Shown piece after piece: positions 1 through 10,600 of a stretch of 64,000 bases of DNA. Under the pieces are notes generated by a model, which ran no database searches, was not told the origin of the DNA, and saw only the letters and a list, made by a program, of their open reading frames with translations. The stretch is taken from positions 35,301,501 to 35,365,500 of the forward strand of contig CP136898.1 of the NCBI GenBank assembly GCA_034359265.1, in the 5' to 3' direction. The translations under genes were made by a program, and so were the position numbers. This DNA is from Canna indica (Eukaryota; Streptophyta; Magnoliopsida; Zingiberales; Cannaceae). How positions within the stretch are numbered: position 1 is the first letter of the stretch; the number at the start of each line of letters is the position of its first letter.

Positions 1-1440
1 CTAGAAACTTCACCAGAAGTAACAATCTATTGAAAACAACATATGACCCACGCGAGGACAAATACAAAATGATCAATTCCCAACATTCTCTAAAATGCTC
101 TCAAGGGAAGTAAGACGAAGCTCTGGAGTAGTAGATGGCAATTCTTTCTCGGGGGAAGCAGGAATCTCCTACTATGACTCAGGATCTACTAGAACCTCAT
201 TCTGTATTTCCTTGAAGCTGTCGACTCTAGAAAAATCAACACCATGAGCGAAAAATTGAGCATGCTCGATAGCTCTCCTAAAGCCCTCGTTATAAAGGGT
301 CAAATCGACATCCCACCAACGGTCTGCCTCTATCTGTTGATATTCCTTTGCCTCAACTCGTTGTCAAGCAATCTCTGCCTTCGATGCCTTTAGTCGATCA
401 GTATATTCGGCAATAGTAGGGCTCAAACGCTCGACCTCACGATCCTTCACTCTCTTGACCCTCGACAGTTCAAGATTCAACAGCTTCGCTTCCCACATAT
501 ATGTCATAAACCTATCTAATTCAAGTTGCTCCACCCTGTTGACCATAGCCAAAAGTTGAGCCCATATCTCTAATCTTTTAGCTAAAGACATTGAGTACCC
601 CAGCCAGTAAGAAAATCCCGTATATGGAACCAAGGCTAGTCGGTGGCCCAGTAATGAAGAATCTCCTGCAGACTCTACTCTCAATATAGGGGCATCCCTC
701 TTTCCTGAGACCTCTCGGGGAATGAGGAATCTGGGTCCCCAGTCTATTCCCTAGAATAGAAGATAGGAATGAAGGTAATTGAATCAGAAGAACTAGATAG
801 TTCCATTATACCCGACAACCGAGGGCTCAAAACTCCTGCACTTGGATTCTCCAAATTCTCCGTTGCGAGAAAATTCAAGGCTAGCAATGGCGACGGGTGG
901 CTCGGCCCTGAGGGAGATTCACCCACCAACGATTTCTTCCCCCTACTAATGACAGGGGTACTATACCTTCTTCTCATGAAGCAGCCATGGAAAATCGTCT
1001 TGTCCAACATAGATGACACCTTCCCTGCAATTAAAACATATTATTGTCATAGAAGATAGCAAGAGCTACTCAGCAAATGTCTTTCAAGAAGACACCTACT
1101 GAAACCGGTGTCCCCTCCAATTCTCTCTTCAACATTTCCGTACAAGAAAAGGTTCAGAAGGACCACACCTAATCAAAAAGTGAACAATGTGGCTTTCCTT
1201 GGCCGAAAGTTCTCCCCCTTTCACATGACCAACGGACATGGGCTCTTTAGTCCAAGATAGAGGGAACATCTCCTTTCAGGAGATAGGGTCCAGATAAAAC
1301 GGGCACAAAAAAGATTTCGATTTCACCTTGAAGAAACACTCTTCAAAGTTCTGATGAGAACTCCGAAAAGAATTGAAGAGCCTCTTCCCAAATACATCAG
1401 AATCAGATAATGAGAGACACCGAATCGAACCAAAAGACCT
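1..1440 (-). mobile_element. Ty3/gypsy Tat-like remnant (antisense-ORF region, truncated)
   Basis: On the minus strand this stretch encodes broken pieces of a protein resembling the antisense ORF of the Tat-like element at 40703-51355. The nucleotide patterns around 230-330 and 1310-1400 line up with 45790-45900 and 46960-47040. The longest open piece (364-684, 106 residues, charged and helix-prone) looks like a coiled coil. At about 1410-1440 the sequence jumps to a motif close to the LTR 3' end seen at 51308-51345 (GAGAGACACCGAATCGAACC), so the element is internally deleted. It runs off the left edge of the window. No gag or pol is visible. The family link is inferred from visual alignment. 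Confidence 0.55.
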
Positions 1441-2410
1441 AAACCCTCAAGCATGAACAATTTTTATGAAGTATTTCGTATGAATTAGTTTACTATTTAA
1501 TCAAAAATCAAATTACTATTAAAATTATTCAAGAAAAATTAATATTATTTTCTATAACCAAATAAATATTCACTAGTTTTAACCAACCAAAAATTAGTGT
1601 TATTTTTATTAACCAGACGATTTTCAGAAAACTAGAAACTAATATCAAATTTTCGAAACTAAATTTTCAGTTTCACTAAAATCAAATGAAAAAAAAAATC
1701 GCTAACCAAACAAATGGGTGCTTTTGATGAATTTTTTTAATACTATTTGAAATTTGGAATTAAATATTTGAAAAGTAATAAATACTAATTTGAAAATTAA
1801 AAATGAAAAATTGATGAATGAGAATGCAAAAATTAAGAGTGAGAACAAGGTTTTAAACTCTCAACTTATTGCTTTAAAGGATGTGATTTTAAAATAAATT
1901 GACCACTAAAATAATTTATTTGTAAGATGATATTTCAATATTTCTTATTAAAAGGGTAGGAAGGAAATGGCTTTAACAAAGGTAATCATTTTCAAAGATC
2001 TACACAGGCCTAGAGTTTTTAATAATTTATAAATTTAATATAAAAATATATATATAATGTTGAAATAATTTATATTTGTTTCCCATGTTTAAAATGAACA
2101 TTTTCTATTGTATCAGCCAAGATGAAATTCTTGGTAACAAAGAAATTATAGATATAGATTTGATTAGTTGATGTCTGAATGAGAACCATTAATATTACAT
2201 CGGCGCTACTAACCGTGGTACATGCATATGGTAACAGTATAAGAGAAGAGGGCTTATGAGTTATCATAACACATTAGTGCTTAGGGTGGTAGATCAAAAG
2301 TGATAATGAAGGATCAAAATCGTCTATGTGATGATAGATTGGAGTCATCAACCATAGATTATATACACTACAAGATAAATAGTGGTGTGGCATTCCAATC
2401 ACACCATTAC
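1441..2410. other. AT-rich intergenic DNA, no gene seen
   Basis: Low-complexity AT-rich sequence with short degenerate motifs. No convincing coding region, RNA gene or element boundary is visible. Confidence 0.5.
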
Positions 2411-3562
2411 AAGAATAGGAGTGTTTGATCGTCCGCAAGTGCGAATGCTATAATTCTAATTATAATATTTAAATAAAAAAATTATTTGGTTGATTGCAAA
2501 AGTATTTGGTAGTTATAATTTGTGTTTTTAATATTATTTGCAGATTGCAAATGAAATTGTAGTCCAAAAAATCCGCAATATAAAATTGCGGGTTGCAAAT
2601 GCAATAATTTAAGTATTAAGAAATAATTAATTTAGGTGACTTAGATTCGTCAGATGGAGATGTGATAAATATCAAAGTTATAGATTTTTGCACGGTGAAC
2701 GCGATGGTAGTGTCAGATTTTAGATCTGATATCGTTTGATAGTTTGATTTATATTTTTCAGTATTGTACAATAATTAAAAAGTATTAATTTATTTTGATA
2801 AATAATATAAATTATATTTTACTAAACTAAATGATGATTTAGAGTATAAAATAATATTATTCTGAGTCGAATTGATTCTGTTATAGCCGATCAATTATTA
2901 TTGGGAGTAAAATATCATATTTATCCTTTTACCTCTATTTGACTAACATCTTCGTGCCTTCAATGGGTCGTGCTCGAGTCGGCCCAGTCTCAAGCCCGAT
3001 CAGGCCCGTTGCCAATCAGGATGTGTTTGACACGACTCGAAATATTTCAAGAGGGTCAACCCAGCCCGACACGGGGGTCATCCCTTCGGGCTCGAGCCAA
3101 TCCTGGGCTGAGATCGAGCTAGCCCAGTGCCAGGCTAGCTAGGCCTTGGAGCAGTCCAACTGGGGCGCATACTAGCCTAGTCTGCGCTAGGCTGGCCTAC
3201 TGGTTATCAAGCTATAAGGTCAGGTTGGACCTACATCCCCTGACCCGGTACGATAATGGGTGGTCCAAGCATGATTTTATTGTGTCGAGCTATCAGACCG
3301 GACCAAAATTACTAGACCTAGATACGAAGATGCAAGTTGGAAGTGTAATTGCAACTTTCATTTGTGGCCAATCAAATACTTGCACATATAAATTGCAACT
3401 CTATTTACGGGCAACCAAATAATATACTGCAAATTTTATTCGCGAATATTTATCTTTACCTGCAAATATTTTTTTTAATATTTGTATTTGGAGGCAACCA
3501 AACACTATATTGTAAAAAAAAATTGCAATACTTGTATTTGGAAGCAACCAAACACTATATTG
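2411..3562. repeat. Possible non-autonomous hAT-like element
   Basis: The left edge (AGTGTTTGATCG, about 2420) and the inverted right edge (AGTGTTTGGTTGC on the minus strand, about 3550) resemble degenerate terminal inverted repeats. Motifs related to TTTGGTTGCAAAT recur inside, and a block of about 65 bp containing GCAACCAAACACTATATTG is duplicated at about 3480-3560. The middle (2940-3330) is GC-richer and has no recognisable gene. No clear 8-bp target duplication was found, so the limits are approximate. It ends about 80 bp upstream of the PPR start codon. Confidence 0.25.
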
Positions 3563-3642
3563 CCAGACTATGGAGTGCTTCTCAGTTTGAATAAATCTCA
3601 GTGTTCTTTTTGATAAAAATTAAAGAGTAGCTCAGAATTCTC

Positions 3643-5262
3643 ATGGGAGTCGTCTCGTACACACGGGAAGACATTACTCTGTTGCTGGAGAGATGCCGCG
3701 CCCTGGATCACCTGCTGAGGGCCCACGCCCTCGTCCTCAAGTCCGGCTTCGCACGCTGCCCCCGCCTCCACGCCAAGCTCCTCGCCCTTGCCGCCCTCCG
3801 TTCCTGGGGCAGTCTCCACCACGCCCGTTCTCTCTTCGACGCCGCTCCCCCTGCCGCACTACCCCTCCTCTGCGACCCAATGATTCGCGCTTATTCTCGC
3901 AGCATCTCCCCCCTCGGCTCTGTCCCCGTCTACAACCTCATGCGCCGTTCCGGCATCCCTCCTTCTCCTTTCACTTTCCCTTTCCTCCTCAAGGCCTGCT
4001 CCCGCGCTGCCGCTCAAGCAGCCGACTGCGACGATGCCTGTCTCCCCCCTGCCGTCCTTCTCCTCGGACGTAAGGGCTGCGAGATCCACTGCCACATCAT
4101 CCGACTCGGGTTTGAGTTTGACGACTTGGTCCGAAACTCGTTGATGTCTGTGTACTCGCAGTGCGGCCGCATCCAAGATGCCCGCAAGTTGTTCGACGAA
4201 ACGACTGAGAAGACCGTCGTCTCGTGGAATGTCATGTTGGCTGCATACAACCGGCTCGGAGATTATGATGCGACGGACGAACTCTTCCGCTTAATGCCCG
4301 AAAAGAATGTTTCATCTTGGAATAGCATGATCACGCGGTACGTCCGCACTGGGAACATAGCTGCTGCGAGCAGAATCTTCCTTGGGATGCCACAGAGGGA
4401 TGCCATCTCGTGGAACTCCATGATTGCTGGGTACATCCGCGTCAAGAGTTATGCGCGTGCCTTAGATCTTTTTAAGCAAATGCAGGCAAGCAATGTGAAG
4501 CCAACCGAGCTGACAATTGTGTCTGTTCTCGGAGCATGCGCAGAGTCTAGCGCACTGGACCTGGGTCGTGAGATACATTTTTACTTGAAGAAGAATGGTT
4601 ACAGGATTGAAGGGTACGTAGGCAATGCTTTATTGGATATGTATGCAAAGTGCGGAAGCTTGATATTGGCCAGACAACTGTTCGATGAAATGGGCTTGAA
4701 GCATGTGACCTGCTGGAATGCAATGATTGTGGCCTTAGCCATTCATGGACACTCTGAGGAGGCTCTCGAGTTGTTCGCAACAATGGAGGAGGAAGCAAGC
4801 CATGGGGGTGCCAAGCCAAACCGAATCACTTTTCTCGGGGTATTGATTGCTTGTAGCCACAAAGGTCTTTTAAAGGAAGGGCAAGCATATCTAAAGAGAA
4901 TGATTGAGGATTATAAGATTATACCAAATATAAAGCATTATGGTTGCATGGTTGATCTACTGAGCCGGTATGGTTTGCTGGAAGAGGCATACTGGATGAT
5001 AAAAGAGATGCCTATCAAGGCCAATGTTGTGCTGTGGAAAACAGTTCTTAGTGCTTGTAGGGTCTATGGAAATGTTGAATTGGCTGAGAGAGCATTCAGA
5101 GAACTTGCTGATATGGGGCCTTTGAATGATGTAGACTATGTGCTAATGTCGAACATCTATGCAGAAACTGAAAGGTGGGCAGATGTGGGACGCCTAAGAA
5201 CTGGGATGATAGGTCGCAGCATTTCTAAGCTTCCAGGTTGCAGTAAGATTGAGCTGATTTAG
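3643..5262 (+). CDS. Pentatricopeptide-repeat protein, PLS class, E subgroup
   Basis: Single uninterrupted ORF of 539 residues starting at the first ATG in frame. Degenerate 31-36-residue PPR motifs run from about residue 40 to 470, with the usual VSWNVMLAAYNRLGD, ISWNSMIAGYIR and VGNALLDMYAKCG signatures. The tail from about residue 460 (VLWKTVLSACRVYGN through PGCSKIELI) is an E motif; there is no E+ or DYW deaminase domain. Family knowledge: PLS-E proteins are nuclear-encoded, enter mitochondria or plastids and bind organelle RNA, usually for C-to-U editing with a partner deaminase. The RNA target cannot be read here, and no transit peptide is obvious in the first 40 residues. Lack of introns is normal for the family. 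The first 600 bp are strikingly GC-rich and the rest is not, a monocot-like gradient. The gene appears intact. Confidence 0.9.
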   Translation: MGVVSYTREDITLLLERCRALDHLLRAHALVLKSGFARCPRLHAKLLALAALRSWGSLHHARSLFDAAPPAALPLLCDPMIRAYSRSISPLGSVPVYNLMRRSGIPPSPFTFPFLLKACSRAAAQAADCDDACLPPAVLLLGRKGCEIHCHIIRLGFEFDDLVRNSLMSVYSQCGRIQDARKLFDETTEKTVVSWNVMLAAYNRLGDYDATDELFRLMPEKNVSSWNSMITRYVRTGNIAAASRIFLGMPQRDAISWNSMIAGYIRVKSYARALDLFKQMQASNVKPTELTIVSVLGACAESSALDLGREIHFYLKKNGYRIEGYVGNALLDMYAKCGSLILARQLFDEMGLKHVTCWNAMIVALAIHGHSEEALELFATMEEEASHGGAKPNRITFLGVLIACSHKGLLKEGQAYLKRMIEDYKIIPNIKHYGCMVDLLSRYGLLEEAYWMIKEMPIKANVVLWKTVLSACRVYGNVELAERAFRELADMGPLNDVDYVLMSNIYAETERWADVGRLRTGMIGRSISKLPGCSKIELI

Positions 5263-5882
5263 TCTTTGAGAAATTTGTCCCAGTTGGATGGTTGTTGAAA
5301 TTCTCTGCATAAACGAGTTCTGAGTTGAGTACAGCAAAGCAAAGATATTCCAAGGCCATCATTTATGCTCTTCCACCTTTGGTCATAATTGACGGTGGGT
5401 TCGGAGATAATAATGTTTGATGTTGCACATCACTGAACTGGATATATCGGACTGCAGGTTGACTGAGATTTGTTGATGAATTAAAGATATGGGAAACTAT
5501 GCGGTCACATATACTTACAAAAGAGCATGAACCACAAAACTCAAGCTTGCGCATCAAAGTGTAGGCAATTCCCAGTTTCTGATGACCCTAACTTGGGCCA
5601 GAAGAAGATGATTAGAAACTGAAGCTGTGGGAGGCTCTGTCCTATGCTATTATATACGCTGATAAGTAGATTTTTATGTCTATTGTAATTGGTCAGGTAA
5701 AAGTTCTTATATCGTGAAAAAGATGCTGGATTCTGTGTAATCATATTTTTTGATACGACAGCTTTGTTAGTAAGAGGAATGAACAAATAATTCATTCTAA
5801 CATTCATCTAATAATCACAATGACAACTCACTTGTTAATTCTTATATAATGCTTTTTTATTTCAAATACTTATGCTATAGGT
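5263..5882. other. 3' flank of the PPR gene, no further gene
   Basis: AT-rich sequence between the PPR stop codon and the first retrotransposon LTR. It probably includes the PPR 3' UTR. No other feature is supported. Confidence 0.5.
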
Positions 5883-6022
5883 TGAGCCCCAAAGCGTATA
5901 TCTTATTAATCATAGAAAATGCCTATATATATAAGCCAGAGACATCATAAGCTAAGCCTAGGAACATTATAAGCTAACCTATACCAATAATAAATACAAT
6001 ATAAAACCTATTATATTTAACA
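5883..6022 (-). repeat. 3' LTR of the copia element
   Basis: 140-bp LTR, TGAGCCCC...TTTAACA on the plus strand, matching 17922-18059 with a handful of differences. Short LTRs like this are typical of Ale/Ivana-type copia lineages (lineage not resolved). Confidence 0.9.
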
Positions 6023-6035
6023 CTCCCCCTCAAGC
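6023..6035 (-). promoter_or_regulatory. Polypurine tract of the copia element
   Basis: Minus-strand GCTTGAGGGGGAG directly abuts the 3' LTR, where plus-strand DNA synthesis is primed in LTR retrotransposons. Confidence 0.85.
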
Positions 6036-6399
6036 TGGAGTATAGATGTCAATCATGTCCAGCTTGTCACATAGTAATTTGAACCGAATCGAGTTGAGAG
6101 CTTTAGTGAAAATGTCGGCAATTTGGTCCTGAGAGGAGATATGAGGCGTGATAATCTTCTTGGAAAGAACAGCATCCCGAATAACATGACAGTCGACTTC
6201 AATATGTTTTATTCTTTCATGAAAGATCGGATTATTTGCAATATGAATAGCAAACTGGTTATCACAGTGCATCGTCATAGGCTTATCAGAAGGGAATCCT
6301 AGTTCTCCTAAAAAATTTTTGACCCACATTAGTTTCACATATGGTATGAGTCATGGCCCTATACGCAGCCTCGGCACTTGAGCGAGCTACCACATTCTG
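6030..6399 (-). pseudogene. Copia RNase H, C-terminal part (severed by CACTA)
   Basis: Minus-strand reading includes ARSSAEAAYRAM next to the CACTA boundary, then KNFLGELGF, HCDNQFAIHIA and DQIADIFTKAL, all typical of copia RNase H. It ends at a stop just before the polypurine tract. The matching upstream half (TWRSKKQNVV) resumes at 13431 on the other side of the CACTA element, so this piece is the end of the polyprotein and is now cut off from it. Confidence 0.88.
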
Positions 6400-6402
6400 T
6401 TT

Positions 6403-6414
6403 CACTACTAGAAA
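6403..6414 (+). repeat. Left terminal inverted repeat of CACTA copy 1
   Basis: CACTACTAGAAA, the exact inverse of 13416-13427, preceded by the TSD TTT. Confidence 0.95.
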
Positions 6415-6420
6415 CATGAT

Positions 6421-6702
6421 CTTCAGCAACGGCTATCAGCAACGGCCGCTCAAGCCGTTGCTATTTGCAACGGCGTTCTTACGGCCGCCCGAGCCGTTGC
6501 AGATATCTGTATCTGCAACGGCGTTCTAACGGAAAACCGAGCCGTTGCGGATTATTTTAATTATCAGCAACGGCTTTCTGACGGAAAGGCGAGCCGTTGC
6601 TGATTTTTTAATCTTCAGCAACGGCTTGCTAACGGATAAGTGAGCCGTTGCTGATGATAACTTATCAGCAACGGCTTTCTAACGGGCGAGTGAGCCGTTG
6701 CT
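6421..6702. repeat. Left subterminal repeat array of CACTA copy 1
   Basis: About a dozen copies of CAGCAACGGC or its inverse GCCGTTGCTG, arranged as short inverted pairs around variable spacers. In En/Spm such subterminal motifs are binding sites for the TNPA protein; the same role is inferred here. The array is shared with copy 2 at 26110-26390. Confidence 0.85.
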
Positions 6703-6710
6703 GATAAGTT

Positions 6711-6716
6711 TATATA
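6711..6716 (+). promoter_or_regulatory. Candidate TATA box of CACTA copy 1
   Basis: TATATA lies directly after the last subterminal repeat and just before a GC-rich leader of CTGCCGCCG type. The same arrangement occurs in copy 2 at 26398-26403. En/Spm promoters lie in this position, so this is a plausible core promoter. A possible leader-intron donor (GTATGT) follows at 6828. Confidence 0.5.
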
Positions 6717-7037
6717 GGGCACCAGTCGCGCCCGACCCTTATTCCTCCCGCTGCTGCCGCCGCCGCTCCTGCCGACGCTTCTCGCCGCTGCTGCCGACGC
6801 CGACGCCTCTCGCCGACGCTGCTGTCGGTATGTTGATCGGCCGGAGTATTGGTTAAAATCCGGCCGAAACCCTATTTCTAGGGTTTCGGCCGGCGGCGGT
6901 CGGCCTATGGCCGCCGGAATTTTTTATTGTTAATTATTGTTTATTGTTTTTATTGTTTTGAAATTGTTAATTAATTATTTTATAATTGTTAATTAATTGT
7001 TTAATTTGTTAGATTAATTATTAGTGTTTAGATTAAT

Positions 7038-7167
7038 TTCGGACGCGCGCCGGAATCGTCCACTTCGGACGCGCGCCGGAATCGTCCAATTCGGACTCGC
7101 GCCGGAATCGTCCACTTCGGACTCGCGCCGGAATCGTCCACTTCGGACGCGCGCCGAAATCGTCCAA
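7038..7167 (+). repeat. 26-bp tandem repeat, 5 units
   Basis: Five consecutive 26-bp units beginning TTCGGACGCGCGCCGGAATC and ending CGTCCAC or CGTCCAA, with scattered substitutions. The units are CpG-rich and lie between the promoter region and the transposase. Copy 2 of the transposon has twelve units at the equivalent place. Confidence 0.93.
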
Positions 7168-7375
7168 TATGGACTCGAACTGTCTCGAAACATTTAGAAA
7201 ATAATCATCCATCCGACGAGTTGATATGTTTCACGTACGCATCGACGAATCGGATATGATTTAGCAAAACCTTAGATCCGTTCGGGAATTGTATGTTCGT
7301 GTAAAAGAAGTAGATGATCTTTTATACGACGTACAATTCTTGAATTATCCCTGATTGGACAATTTGGGGATATAG

Positions 7376-7563
7376 TTATTTGTACTGCACTTACGTTTTT
7401 ATTTTAACTGTTAACTAATTATTCTAAAATTCGGCAACATCTCTCTTGTTCTCCGATACGCGCCCAGATGATATGCGTATTCGGAGAACTGTAGGGAGAT
7501 GCTGTCGAAATTTAGAATAATTAGTTAACAGTTAAAATAAAAACGTAAGTGCAGTACAAATAA
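7376..7563. repeat. Long near-perfect hairpin upstream of TNPD
   Basis: Arms 7376-7461 and 7475-7563 are inverted copies around a loop of about 13 bases. The outer 53 bp (from TTATTTGTACTGC to TTATTCTAAA) match exactly, and the inner part has few mismatches. It lies 76 bp before the TNPD start codon. Copy 2 has the same structure at 27368-27555. No flanking target duplication was found, so it reads as an integral part of the transposon rather than a separate MITE. Confidence 0.9.
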
Positions 7564-7638
7564 CATAAATCCCGAATGGAATTGGACAATCTCACCTAAA
7601 GACATTAACCAAAGAAATTGTCATTGATTGACAGAATC

Positions 7639-10600
7639 ATGTCGGCTGATCGAAGTTGGATGTACCGACGTCTTGATCGTGGAGCTTTAACGAATGAGTT
7701 TCGATTAGGCGTAACGTACTTCCTAAATTTCGCCTATTCGAATCGGAATTTCGTTAGCATGGGTGATGAAATCCAATGTCCGTGCCGCATTTGTTCAAAT
7801 GGACGATTTTTGGATCGGGAGACTGTCACTCTGCATCTATATAGCAAAGGATTTGCACCAAGATATTTTCTATGGACTTGTCACGGGGAGTCACGCGAAG
7901 TCGGGACGTCGAGCAATCCTGTCGTTCAGACATATGGTGAATCTTCCTCTGCTGGTGCTTCTTCATCCGGTCAATGTAATCCCTATAGAACTATGATACT
8001 TGATAGTCTTGGGGGTCAATTCCGCCTGAATGATAATGTTGATCGGCCAGATCTTCAGACATCAGTCCCACCAGATACTACAGCGGTTGATATCACAGAA
8101 GTAGGGGCTGCGGTAGAGATTGAATTACCTAATAAAGAAGCTGCAGAATTTTACGAGATGTTGAAAGCTGCCGATGAACCTTTGTATGAGAATTGTCCTA
8201 AATACACTAGGTTTTCAGCAATGACACAGCTCTTAAACATCAAGGCCGATTGTAATATCAGCGGAGTTGCGTATGATCGGATTGCTGGATTGATTAATGG
8301 AATGCTGCCTACTGATAACAAGTTTGAGCCTACTTTTTATAAAACTAAAAAGCTGATGAGAAAATTGGGGCTTGGGTACGAAAAAATACACGCGTGCCAA
8401 AATAACTGCATTTTATATTATAAAGAAAATGTGCAGTTGGATAAATGCTCTGTATGTCAACACCCTCGTTACAAGGAGAAGAAATCGGTCCGACAGAAAA
8501 ATATCCCGTTTAAGGTGCTTCGGTATTTTCCAGTAACACCGAGGCTTCAAATATTATTCATGTCGGAAAAGACAGCCCCCTACATGAGTTGGCATGCAAG
8601 AAGTCATGATGATACAGTAATGACTCATCCATCTGACAGTGAAGCATGGAAACATTTGGATACATGTTATCCTTCATTTGCTATGGATACTAGAAATATC
8701 AGATTGGGATTGTGCACAGATGGTTTTAATCCGTTTGGACATTCTGCAACTCCTTATTCAGTTTGGCCAGTGCTGCTGACAGTTTATAATTTGCCACCGT
8801 CAATGTGCATGAAAGATGAATTTATTTATCTTTCGATGATTATTCCGGGTCCTAAGGGTCCGCGAAAAGAAATTGACATATTTCTCAGACCCTTGATAGA
8901 TGAATTGAAAACATTGTGGACTGAGGGAGCTGTCACTTATGATTGTCATCGGAAGCAAAACTTCAATTTAAAGGCCGCGGTCTTGTGGACAATCAATGAT
9001 TTCCCCGCGTACGGCATGTTGTCGGGTTGGAGCACTCACGGCCGACTCTCTTGCCCGTATTGTATGGAACACTCTAAATCAATCAGTCTTCAGAACGGAC
9101 GAAAAATCTCATTCTTTGATTGTCATCGCCGATTCTTACCGGTTAATCACCAGTATCGAAGGAATCGTAATAAATTTACTAAGGGCAGAGTCGAAAGAGA
9201 TGGGCCACCACCGATGTTGTCTGGTGAACAAATGTTAGCACGTGTTTCAGCACTTCCAGATATAGTATTTGGTCGCAATGAAAGAGTGTCAGGTTTTGGC
9301 CAAACACACAACTGGGTGAAAAAAAGTATCTTTTGGGAATTTCCCTATTGGAGTTCATTATTGATTCGACATAATTTAGATGTCATGCACATTGAAAAAA
9401 ATGTGTTTGATAATATTTTCAACACTGTGATGGATATTTCTGGAAAAACTAAAGATAATATCAAAGCCCGACATGATCTAAAAATACTTTGTAAAAGACC
9501 AGAGTTGGAGTTACAAGAGGTCAACGGACGATATCTGAAACCGAAGGCCCTATATGTGTTAAATAAACAACAGATCAAAGATGTTTGTCAATGGGTAAAA
9601 GAACTCAGATTACCCGATGGATATGCTTCAAACTTATCTCGATGTGTGAACGTCGATGATTGCAAAATATCAGGGATGAAGAGCCATGATTGTCATGTAT
9701 TCATGCAGAGATTACTTCCGATCGCATTTCGAGATCTTCTACCTGATAATATTTGGGGTCCGTTGACTGAATTAAGTATGCTTTTTAGAAGCATCTGTGC
9801 AAATGTCCTTCGAGTCGAAGATATGTCAACACTTGACAATAATATTGTTGAAATCATATGCAAGCTGGAGCAGTTTTTCCCTCCTGCATTTTTTGACTCG
9901 ATGGAGCATCTACCGATACACTTGGCATACGAGGCACGAGTTGGTGGCCCCGTTCAATATCGTTGGATGTACTTATTTGAAAGTTACATGAATCGTCTGA
10001 AGAAAAAAGTAAAGAACACTGCAGCTGTTGAAGGATCAATGTCTGAATCGTATATCATTCAAGAAATTTCAACATTCTGCTCATTTTACTTTGAATCGAC
10101 AGTACAGACAAGATTTGATCGTCTTCCACGTAACGACGACAGGGGTGTTCGACATTCAGATGAATGTTTAAATATATTTTGTCACTCTGGTCGTGCTTTT
10201 GGTTCTCGTCCATCTCGACACTTAAGCGATGAAGAGTATCATTTGGCACACTTGTATGTATTACTCAATTGTCCAGAGATTGAACAATTCATTAAAATAT
10301 TTGACATTGAGATGGTGCAAAAATACTCTATTCACAACGATCAAGAATTGGAGAGATTACGGAATCGTGATTTCCCTACTTGGATTCAGACTTACAGCAA
10401 AGATCACAGAGCTGAAATAGATGAAAATTTTTTTGAGTTTGTTAGTGGACCGTCGCGACTTGTGTCGTGCTATAGCGGATATTTTGTTAACGGGTATAAA
10501 TTTCACACGGTTGAATATTCATTTGCAAAGAAGACGATGAATGCTGGGGTCTGCGTGAAAGGGACAACCTATGTTGAATGTGATATGGATTTTTATGGAC

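Noticed and set aside
2367..2383. CACTACAAGATAAATAG as the start of another CACTA element pairing with 21858
   Set aside because: The sequence differs from the presumed end at 21858 after eight bases, and intact unrelated units (the PPR gene and the copia element) lie between. No TSD.
3693..4250. Proline/arginine-rich plus-strand and several minus-strand ORFs inside the PPR gene
   Set aside because: Shadow frames of a GC-rich coding region; no domain.
7618..7638. Upstream extension of the transposase frame to 7618
   Set aside because: The codons there are TTG-led. The first ATG in frame is 7639, and the sequence after it (MSADRSWMYRRL) fits the family start.
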